Positions 1 to 4,932 of a DNA stretch of 8,813 bases are shown here, one piece after another. Origin of the DNA: Nitrososphaera sp. (GTDB taxonomy: Archaea; Thermoproteota; Nitrososphaeria; Nitrososphaerales; Nitrososphaeraceae); assembly GCA_023252395.1 (NCBI GenBank), contig JAJPDY010000036.1, positions 1-8,813 on the forward strand. Reading direction: 5' to 3'. Position numbers and translations under genes: made by a program. The notes under the pieces are model-generated. The model did not search any database and was not told the origin of the DNA. It worked only from the letters and a program-made list of their open reading frames with translations. The stretch's first letter is position 1. Each line of letters begins with the position of its first letter.

Positions 1-89
1 GTTTTCTCTATCTTTTGCTTCCTGTAACAATCGAAGCAACAGTCGTTATATGCAGTTTCGATCCTCGTCTTGCAAATCACACACAGCAT
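1..89 (-). CDS. Small cysteine-rich, putative zinc-binding protein (3' end cut by window edge)
   Basis: An open frame starts at an ATG at 89-87 and runs off the left edge without a stop, so 29 codons are visible. The peptide begins MLCVICKTRIETAYNDCCFD and continues with a basic stretch (CYRKQKIEK). C3/C6 form one CxxC pair and C18/C21 a second, with an extra C17. This is the arrangement of a small treble-clef or zinc-ribbon knuckle, so structural zinc binding is likely. Function cannot be named; such mini-proteins are often nucleic-acid or protein-binding adaptors. A TATA-like box sits about 34 bases upstream of the ATG, suggesting its own promoter with a short leader, just after the alanine dehydrogenase-family gene on the same strand. 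No clear Shine-Dalgarno is seen. The paired cysteines in so short a frame argue against chance, but the rest of the gene is unseen. Confidence 0.55.
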   Translation of the reverse strand, partial: MLCVICKTRIETAYNDCCFDCYRKQKIEK

Positions 90-119
90 TATAATCCAAA
101 ACAAAACTAATTTGTCGCG

Positions 120-127
120 CTTATATC
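120..127 (-). promoter_or_regulatory. TATA-like box for the cysteine-rich mini-gene
   Basis: The minus strand reads GATATAAG here. Its centre is about 26 bases upstream of position 97, which would give a leader of about 8 bases before the ATG at 89. This fits archaeal TBP/TFB promoter geometry. It is seen by eye only, and no transcription start is known. Confidence 0.35.
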
Positions 128-151
128 GAGAATGGAAGCTTGTTCTGATAG

Positions 152-156
152 AAAAA
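152..156 (-). terminator. Short T-run after the alanine dehydrogenase-family gene
   Basis: On the minus strand five T residues begin 6 bases after the TGA stop of the gene ending at 163. Archaeal RNA polymerase can terminate at U-runs without a hairpin, and no hairpin is evident. The run is short, so this is a weak call. Its place between a stop codon and the next TATA-like box supports it. Confidence 0.25.
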
Positions 157-162
157 TCTGCC

Positions 163-1344
163 TCAACCGTGTGCTTTGACTATTGCTTCGTCAAGGATCT
201 TGCCGTCTTTGATGCCAATTGCCTTGGCAAGCTCTGGCCTTGGCGCGTTGTGTGCAATGTCACTGACATATTCTGTTATCATGGCTGATAGGGCGGTTGA
301 TGCGTACCTTGAAACGATTGATGGTATGTTCGGGACTCTGATGAATATGTTGCCAAAATAGTCTACTTGCGCCGGGTTCAATATTGTTCCGGTGCTCGAT
401 GGCGAGTGCTTGCCTGCCGGGTTGACGTATGGAAAATTGCCTCCTTGGTCGACAGCCACGTCTATGATTATTTTCTTGCGCGTCTCTGAAATTTCTTTTA
501 GTGTTTTTTCGTCTATCATCCTGCCAGCTTTTTCTTTGTCATAGGTCGAGCCTATTATGACATGCGCACTGCGCAACAGGTCGGGATCGGCGGCTGCAAT
601 TACCGAGCATCTTGGCAGGTTGATCTCTTGCAAGTATCTCCTGCGTACTTCGCGCTTTTCTACAATGATTATTTTCGCGCCAAGGGCTGAGCAGACCCTA
701 GCAGCCGTCTCACCAACGCTCCCGCCACCAAATATCACTGCTGTCTTATCCTGCAACGACAGCATGCGCCTAAGATTGCTGTCAATTCTGGCATTCATAA
801 TGTGTTCAAAGCCTTCGATGAATTTCGACTTTATCTCGTCCGCGCCAGTCTTTAGCCTTATTGACTTGTCATGCCTGAAAGCGTAATTGTGGAAAAATCC
901 TGCCCATATCCCGGACATGGCGCCGGCAATCCTGCTCATGGGCATCAAGAGCGGGGTCTGGCCGTTCTCGTCAACTACCTTTTCAAATGAGATAAAAGTA
1001 GCTCGTGATCTGACGGCCGCATCGGTCAGCTCATTGCTTGACTCAAAGTGGTTAAAGCCAAAAATGATGTGCTGGGGCTTTATGTGCAGGTGCTCGCCCT
1101 TGGACACTTGGATTTCCTTGACCTTGACTATCAACTGAGCTCTGGCATATAGCTCTGCCGCAGAGCCTACTATTGTAGCTCCGGCGGCACTGTACTCATC
1201 GTCAGAAAATCCGCTCTTGGCTCCTGCTTGGGTCTCGACAACGACCTTGCTTCCAGACATGGCAAGCGACGAAACCGAGCGGGGTGTCAGTGCCACCCTG
1301 TTCTCCTGATCCTTTGTCTCCTTTGGCACCCCGATTATCAACAA
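163..1344 (-). CDS. ald: Alanine dehydrogenase-family protein (AlaDH/PNT fold), divergent
   Basis: This 393-residue cytosolic oxidoreductase belongs to the alanine dehydrogenase/transhydrogenase-alpha family. Classical members interconvert L-alanine and pyruvate plus ammonia using NAD(H). Family landmarks are in order: GVPKETKDQENRVALTP (5-21, with substrate-binding R16), VKVKE (73-77, K76), NHF (98-100, H99), MSRIAG (136-141), the Rossmann loop GGGSVG (206-211) followed by an acidic E229 that favours NAD, DVAVDQGG (295-302, D299) and VPNIP (337-341, N339). By alignment from memory these match R15, K75, H96, D270 and N300 of the mycobacterial enzyme. The start is TTG at 1344: an in-frame TAA at 1356-1354 leaves no ATG, and only the next codon, also TTG, competes. 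One oddity is that about 60 residues separate MSRIAG from the Rossmann strand, against about 32 in classical enzymes, and the usual glycine-rich GGxGxLxGGVPG loop is missing. The substrate might therefore differ. Confidence 0.8.
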   Translation of the reverse strand: MLIIGVPKETKDQENRVALTPRSVSSLAMSGSKVVVETQAGAKSGFSDDEYSAAGATIVGSAAELYARAQLIVKVKEIQVSKGEHLHIKPQHIIFGFNHFESSNELTDAAVRSRATFISFEKVVDENGQTPLLMPMSRIAGAMSGIWAGFFHNYAFRHDKSIRLKTGADEIKSKFIEGFEHIMNARIDSNLRRMLSLQDKTAVIFGGGSVGETAARVCSALGAKIIIVEKREVRRRYLQEINLPRCSVIAAADPDLLRSAHVIIGSTYDKEKAGRMIDEKTLKEISETRKKIIIDVAVDQGGNFPYVNPAGKHSPSSTGTILNPAQVDYFGNIFIRVPNIPSIVSRYASTALSAMITEYVSDIAHNAPRPELAKAIGIKDGKILDEAIVKAHG

Positions 1345-1366
1345 TCGTAACTTTTAGCGTAAGATC

Positions 1367-1374
1367 ATTTATTA
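1367..1374 (-). promoter_or_regulatory. TATA-like box for the alanine dehydrogenase-family gene
   Basis: The minus strand reads TAATAAAT, centred 26-27 bases upstream of the TTG start at 1344. That is the spacing expected for a leaderless archaeal transcript, and no Shine-Dalgarno is visible before the TTG. It lies in the 44-base gap after the upstream gene's stop. Confidence 0.45.
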
Positions 1375-1388
1375 GTACTTTCCTTGGG

Positions 1389-1691
1389 CTACTTGATGCA
1401 TTTTGCGATCTCGCCGTACGATCCAAACGTGCCTTTTGCCTCAGGCAAGTGCCTTTCTATCGCCCTTGCCGCGGACTCGGCAAAAAGCTGTGCCGGGTCG
1501 TGCTTTCTGATCAGGTTGAAAAACTTGGCATTATCTGGTGAATGCATTTTTTCAAAATAGAGGACAGAGCTTTCCTCGATAATGATATCGGCGTCATGGC
1601 ACGAAATACCATTTTTCCTCAAGTGCTGCTCGAGCTTGCTTGCGTAATGCGCAAAGTGCACTGAATAGCCGTCTCCAGAATCATTAGCCAT
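1389..1691 (-). CDS. Hypothetical protein, 100 residues
   Basis: I do not recognise this protein. It starts at an ATG (1691-1689) and ends 44 bases before the alanine dehydrogenase-family gene on the same strand. The sequence looks soluble and mostly helical: there is no signal peptide or membrane segment, and it has several histidines (H12, H15, H23, H32, H50, H64, H81) and two cysteines (C31, C98). The middle (about 53-84) reads as an amphipathic helical region with FFNLIRKHDPAQLF and AARAIERHLPEA. Base and codon use resemble the neighbours. No Shine-Dalgarno is evident upstream, but an AT-rich block at 1728-1740 could hold its promoter. It may be co-transcribed with the gene downstream, although that gene appears to have its own TATA-like box. 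No function can be inferred. Confidence 0.65.
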   Translation of the reverse strand: MANDSGDGYSVHFAHYASKLEQHLRKNGISCHDADIIIEESSVLYFEKMHSPDNAKFFNLIRKHDPAQLFAESAARAIERHLPEAKGTFGSYGEIAKCIK

Positions 1692-1713
1692 GCTAGATCA
1701 GGCATCTTCTATA

Positions 1714-1725
1714 AGGTGGTCACCT
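1714..1725. repeat. Short inverted repeat, possible operator
   Basis: AGGTG and CACCT form perfect 5-base arms around a 2-base GT centre. The repeat lies between the AT-rich block at 1728-1740 and the ATG of the minus-strand 100-residue gene. A repressor bound there would block transcription of that gene. The arms are short enough to arise by chance, and no second copy was noticed in the window. Confidence 0.2.
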
Positions 1726-1727
1726 GC

Positions 1728-1740
1728 TTTTTAATTTTTA
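1728..1740. promoter_or_regulatory. AT-rich block in the divergent intergenic region, possible promoter element
   Basis: Thirteen consecutive A/T bases (TTTTTAATTTTTA on the plus strand) lie between the two divergent genes. On the minus strand a TATA element here would place the start near 1708, about 17 bases before the ATG at 1691. On the plus strand it would place a start near 1760, upstream of the folded RNA region. Either or both are possible. A second weak plus-strand candidate, CTTTTAC near 1767-1773, would start a transcript almost at the closing stem of the folded RNA. Confidence 0.3.
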
Positions 1741-1797
1741 CACAATAGAAGAATGTTCTGCAAATGCTTTTACCTAGCAAGTGCATGTCTAGCTAAT

Positions 1798-1911
1798 CTC
1801 CTGCAAAACGGCGGCCCGGGTTTCTGTTCCGTTCACCGAAGGCCGCTATTGCGGCAGGGAGGAAAGGCCAAACACGGAACTGGCTCGTAATAGCCTCCCT
1901 GCCAGCAGGAG
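1798..1911 (+). promoter_or_regulatory. Candidate structured leader RNA: three-way junction with kissing loops (riboswitch-like)
   Basis: Base complementarity defines a complete fold. P1 pairs CTCCTGC (1798-1804) with GCAGGAG (1905-1911). P2 pairs GCGGCC (1811-1816) with GGCCGC (1841-1846), then CGG (1817-1819) with CCG (1836-1838) past a two-A bulge. P3 pairs GGCAGGGAGG (1853-1862) with CCTCCCTGCC (1894-1903), then an asymmetric internal loop, then GCCA (1867-1870) with TGGC (1881-1884). The two terminal loops are complementary over 7 bases: GTTCCGT (1826-1832) with ACGGAAC (1874-1880), a kissing interaction. Possible G-U pairs (1810/1847, 1866/1885) mildly favour the plus strand. The fold ends 12 bases before the Rieske-flavoprotein ATG, and its P1 3' strand carries the AGGAG ribosome-binding sequence. 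The class is not recognised: tRNA, TPP, FMN, purine, fluoride and hammerhead signatures were not found. A riboswitch role is inference. Confidence 0.6.
1907..1911 (+). promoter_or_regulatory. Shine-Dalgarno-like AGGAG inside the P1 stem
   Basis: AGGAG lies 12 bases before ATG 1924, or 18 before the in-frame ATG at 1930. It is the best match to the 16S 3' end ahead of this gene, although the spacing is rather long. It is fully paired in the closing stem of the folded leader, so folding would hide it. A weaker AGAGTG (1917-1922) suits the ATG at 1930. Confidence 0.4.
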
Positions 1912-1923
1912 TGTATAGAGTGA

Positions 1924-3054
1924 ATGAAGATGCCTGAAAATGATTTTCGCTTTGTGTGTGCCGCCGACGAAATACCTGAGGGCAGGGCAAAGGCATTTTC
2001 CATCACAGATAACAATGGCAACAAGGTTGATGTTGCGGTATTCAACATTGGAGGCATTTTTTATGCAATTTCAAACATATGCATACACCAGGGCGGGCCG
2101 CTGAGCCAAGGCTTTTTGGATGGCAATATCGTGACCTGTCCATGGCACGGCTGGAAATATTCTGTAATGGACGGCAAGTCGCCCCACGAGGGAGGCGACA
2201 GCGTCAACTCGTACCCAGTTTCCGTATCTGAGGGCAGGGTGTACGTCAGTCCAGTCCCTGCCAAAGTAGGCAAGAGAATTTCAAAGCCACACAAGGCATA
2301 CCAGGACCTTGATGGCGCAGTCAAGCAGCACATCGCAAACGTCACAGGTTCAAAGACCTTGCCAGTCGAAACCGCAGTCAGGGTGCTTGGCATATCAACT
2401 ACCAACACGGACAGAAAGGCGCCGCGCAAAAGCACGTCAGAAGCAGCCCTCCAATTCGCCCTAGACTATGCAAAAGACAGGCTTGGCGCCGAAACCGTCA
2501 TGATAAAGCTCCGTGACCTGAATTTCAAACACTGTGAAGGCTATTACTCAAAGAACGCCCGAGCGTGTATTTTTCCATGCTCAATATCTGAGATGGACGA
2601 AAAGGACCAGATGATAGAGATCTATGACAGGCTCTTGATCTGGGCGGACGTGGTCGTTGTTTCAACTCCGATCCGGTGGGGAAGTGCAAGCTCTCTCTAT
2701 TACCAGATGGTCCAGCGCATGAACTGCGTGCAGAACCAGATAGTCACGCACGACAACTACCTTGTACGCGACAAGGTTGCGGCATTTATCATAACAGGCG
2801 GTCAGGACAACGTCCAGCACGTGGCCGGCGAATTATTGTCGTTCTGGTCACAGCTTGGCTGCGTATTTGGCAAGTTCCCATTTGTAGGGTGGAGCCGGGG
2901 CTGGTACGCGGAAGACACCGAAAACAATCACCGCGAAGAAATGAACTCTAGCGCGTTTCAAAAGGACATCATGCGGACAGTCAACGGCGCAGTAGAAATG
3001 TCAAGGCTTGTGAAAAAGAACAGGTACGACGAACGCGTGCTCAACATCCATTAA
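1924..3054 (+). CDS. Rieske [2Fe-2S] - NAD(P)H-dependent FMN reductase/flavodoxin-like fusion protein
   Basis: This 376-residue two-domain redox protein is probably cytosolic, with no signal peptide or membrane segment. Residues about 8-110 form a Rieske ferredoxin domain with C53-x-H55 and C72-x2-H75, so all four cluster ligands are present (CIHQGGPL and CPWHGWKYS). After a linker (about 112-150), residues 151-365 match the flavodoxin-like NADPH-dependent FMN reductase/iron-sulfur flavoprotein family. Supporting features are a phosphate-binding-type loop from G156 (GISTTNTDRKAPRKSTS), STPIRWGSASSLYYQMVQRM (247-266, usual form SPVYWGS) and TGGQDNVQH (291-299). C204, C215 and C219 sit where iron-sulfur flavoproteins carry a compact cysteine cluster, but the spacing differs and only three are present. 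The protein likely shuttles electrons between NAD(P)H, flavin and the Rieske centre; the substrate is unknown. The in-frame TGA at 1921 fixes ATG 1924 as the earliest start, with ATG 1930 possible. Confidence 0.88.
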   Translation: MKMPENDFRFVCAADEIPEGRAKAFSITDNNGNKVDVAVFNIGGIFYAISNICIHQGGPLSQGFLDGNIVTCPWHGWKYSVMDGKSPHEGGDSVNSYPVSVSEGRVYVSPVPAKVGKRISKPHKAYQDLDGAVKQHIANVTGSKTLPVETAVRVLGISTTNTDRKAPRKSTSEAALQFALDYAKDRLGAETVMIKLRDLNFKHCEGYYSKNARACIFPCSISEMDEKDQMIEIYDRLLIWADVVVVSTPIRWGSASSLYYQMVQRMNCVQNQIVTHDNYLVRDKVAAFIITGGQDNVQHVAGELLSFWSQLGCVFGKFPFVGWSRGWYAEDTENNHREEMNSSAFQKDIMRTVNGAVEMSRLVKKNRYDERVLNIH

Positions 3055-3056
3055 AG

Positions 3057-3062
3057 TTTAAG
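3057..3062 (+). promoter_or_regulatory. TATA-like box for the 76-residue gene
   Basis: TTTAAG is centred about 28 bases before the ATG at 3088, right after the stop codon of the Rieske-flavoprotein gene. The spacing predicts an almost leaderless transcript, and no Shine-Dalgarno is seen. The small gene may therefore be transcribed on its own as well as by read-through. Confidence 0.4.
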
Positions 3063-3087
3063 TCCATGCAGGACAATATTATGCTAT

Positions 3088-3318
3088 ATGAGTGAAAAAA
3101 CCATGGGCAATAACCCATACGCTCCAGTCGAGATGCTAGTCGCCCCGTTTGTGATAGGTAAGGCAGCGTTTGAGATGGCGCTCACATCGACGGTTTCACT
3201 TGCAAGGCTGGCTCAGATTGCTGCCCAGTCCGCAGATACCGCACTTGCAAAATATATCCAGCTGACAGAAGAAGAGATACAAAAAGGCCAGAGAAAGGAA
3301 AGCGTCAAAGTAGAGTAA
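3088..3318 (+). CDS. Hypothetical small protein, 76 residues
   Basis: I do not recognise this protein. It starts at ATG 3088, 33 bases after the Rieske-flavoprotein stop; an ATG at 3103 is a second possible start. The N-terminus carries NNPYAPVEMLVAPFVIG. A long alanine-rich amphipathic helix (about 23-56, rich in A, L, S and T) follows, and the C-terminus is highly charged (EEEIQKGQRKESVKVE). The hydrophobic stretch is broken by charged residues (K25, E29, R40), so a membrane-spanning helix is unlikely; a surface-binding or oligomerising helix fits better. A phasin-like granule-associated role is one idea, without direct support. The TAA stop abuts the uvrC stop of the opposite strand with no base between. 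The reverse strand here encodes no helix-hairpin-helix, so the frame is not a shadow of a longer uvrC. Confidence 0.65.
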   Translation: MSEKTMGNNPYAPVEMLVAPFVIGKAAFEMALTSTVSLARLAQIAAQSADTALAKYIQLTEEEIQKGQRKESVKVE

Positions 3319-4932
3319 TCACAGCTTTCTTAGGCTGACATTGTACGCTAGCCCAAACCTGTGCGCCTCGTCTCTAATATGCTGGAGCATCTTGAGGCCA
3401 GCGTTGCTCTTTGGCAGGGCAAGCGGCGCCGAATGGCCCTGCCTGTAGATTTCTTCATTTTCTTTTGCAAGGCCGACGCAAGGGATGTCTGACATTCCAA
3501 GGTTTCGAAGCGAGGCAAGGGCGGCGGCAAGCTGGCCGCGCCCACCGTCTATCACTATCAGGTCAGGCAACTTTTCTGTGTCGTTGGACGAATAGCGCCT
3601 ATGCACGAGTTCACCTATCATCGCAAAGTCGTTCTGCCCTGCTATTGTCTTTATCCTGAACTTTCTGTAGCCTGACTTGCTTGGCTTGTTGTTGACAAAT
3701 CGGGTGCACGCCCCGACTGCAATAGTTGTGCCAAGGTTTGAAACATCAAAACAGTCGATGACTTCGGGCATTGCAGCAAGGTTCAGCGCGTTTTTCAACT
3801 CAACTACAGCTGGATCATAGCCCCTTTCAATGTACATCGATAGGTTTCGCAAAATAAGATCCATCAGCTGGCGCTTTTCCTTTGCAAGCATGCGCTCGAT
3901 GTTAAAGATGCTCACCTTGTGATCCGCAATCTTCTCGAGCGATGCTTCAAGCACCTGTCTGTCTTCTGGGTCTTCGTTGACGTACACAAACCTTGGGATC
4001 ACCGGGATGGAAGAATAATACTGCAAGAGAAAAGACGACAGCGAGTTATCGCCTACGAGGTCGAACTCGAATTTTTTCCTGTCGCTGATGACCCCGCGGG
4101 TCCGGCGGAGTGCCATCACGTGGGCTATTCCTTTTGTAGCGTCCTTCATGATGCCAATGTATTCTTCGTCAGGATTCTTGTTGACAGCCTTTTCCATCTT
4201 TTGCTTTACGCGTAAATTATTCAGTCTGTACAGCGTGTCGCGGATTTCCTTTGCCCGCTCATAGTCGCCAAGGTCGGACGCGCGCTTCATTTCCACCTGC
4301 ATTTCGTCGACAAACCTGTCAATGCTGCTCTTGCCTTCGAGTATATCCTGCAAGGCAGCGACTCCTGCCATGTACTGACCGCGCGTCACATTGTTGATGC
4401 AGGGCGCGTCGCAGTTCTTGATAAAATATTGGAGGCAAGGCGCCTTTGGGAGCTTGTTGCATATCCTGATCTTGAATAGTTTTCTCAAAAGCCCAACTGT
4501 CAGGAATTTAGAGCTGCCGCGCACAAAGGGTCCGTAGACCTTGCCCTTTGGCCCGAGGAACTCGCCTTCTCTGTTACGCCGGGCGACTAAAAGGCGCGGA
4601 AAGGGCTCGTCGGTTATCTTTAGATAAGTGTAGCGCTGCTGGTCCTTCAGCTCAATGTTGAAGATGGGGCGATACTTTTTGATGAGATTCGACTCAAGTA
4701 GGAACGCTTCAATTTCGTTGTCAGTGACTACAAATTCAATGTCTGCTATCCTGCTAACTAGCCTGCTAGTCTTCCACCCGGTGTCCGGATCTTGCCTTGT
4801 AAAATATGACGTGACTCGTTTTCTCAGGTTCTTTGCCTTGCCAATGTAGATTATCTTGCTGTCGTTGTCCTTCATCAGGTAGACGCCCGGATCGTCAGGC
4901 ATCCGCTTTTCTTTTAGGATTGTTGCAGTCAT
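3319..4932 (-). CDS. uvrC: Excinuclease ABC subunit C (UvrC), lacking the C-terminal HhH domain
   Basis: UvrC makes the 3' and 5' incisions around a lesion after UvrA and UvrB have loaded. Domains in order: an N-terminal GIY-YIG nuclease (GVYLM 16-20, YIG 29-31, R39, E80 in LLES, N92); a four-cysteine set C158, C166, C174, C178, matching the [4Fe-4S] ligands described for E. coli UvrC; a UVR domain that binds UvrB (about 204-244, with DLGDYERAKEIRD); and an RNase H-like nuclease with D396 (DCFDVSN), D462 (VIDGGRGQL) and H524 (RDEAHRF). The protein ends 13 residues after DEAHRF. At 537 residues it is shorter than the roughly 600 of bacterial UvrC, and the usual (HhH)2 DNA-binding tail is absent. 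The ATG overlaps the uvrA stop in an ATGA, and AGAGG at 4945-4941 lies 8 bases upstream. It is the last gene of the uvrBAC run. Confidence 0.97.
   Translation of the reverse strand: MTATILKEKRMPDDPGVYLMKDNDSKIIYIGKAKNLRKRVTSYFTRQDPDTGWKTSRLVSRIADIEFVVTDNEIEAFLLESNLIKKYRPIFNIELKDQQRYTYLKITDEPFPRLLVARRNREGEFLGPKGKVYGPFVRGSSKFLTVGLLRKLFKIRICNKLPKAPCLQYFIKNCDAPCINNVTRGQYMAGVAALQDILEGKSSIDRFVDEMQVEMKRASDLGDYERAKEIRDTLYRLNNLRVKQKMEKAVNKNPDEEYIGIMKDATKGIAHVMALRRTRGVISDRKKFEFDLVGDNSLSSFLLQYYSSIPVIPRFVYVNEDPEDRQVLEASLEKIADHKVSIFNIERMLAKEKRQLMDLILRNLSMYIERGYDPAVVELKNALNLAAMPEVIDCFDVSNLGTTIAVGACTRFVNNKPSKSGYRKFRIKTIAGQNDFAMIGELVHRRYSSNDTEKLPDLIVIDGGRGQLAAALASLRNLGMSDIPCVGLAKENEEIYRQGHSAPLALPKSNAGLKMLQHIRDEAHRFGLAYNVSLRKL

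Noticed and set aside
1798..1911. An intron-containing tRNA, suggested by the 7-bp closing stem.
   Set aside because: There is no T-arm consensus (GTTCRANYC), no TR at positions 8-9, no recognisable anticodon arm or CCA context on either strand. The 10-bp third helix and the loop-loop match do not fit a tRNA.
1798..1911. A known riboswitch or ribozyme (FMN, TPP, purine, fluoride, hammerhead).
   Set aside because: The conserved core sequences of these classes, as I remember them, are absent from the junctions and loops. A covariance-model search would settle this.
1912..1946. A C/D box guide RNA suggested by ATGA and CTGA words near the Rieske gene start.
   Set aside because: The box C-like word is imperfect, the spacing to the box D-like word is too short for a guide, and the stretch is the start of a clear coding region.
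3088..3318. A frameshifted remnant of the missing UvrC HhH domain on the minus strand.
   Set aside because: Reading the minus strand here gives no GxGxxK/R-type hairpin motifs, while the plus strand has a start, a TATA-like box and a complete frame.
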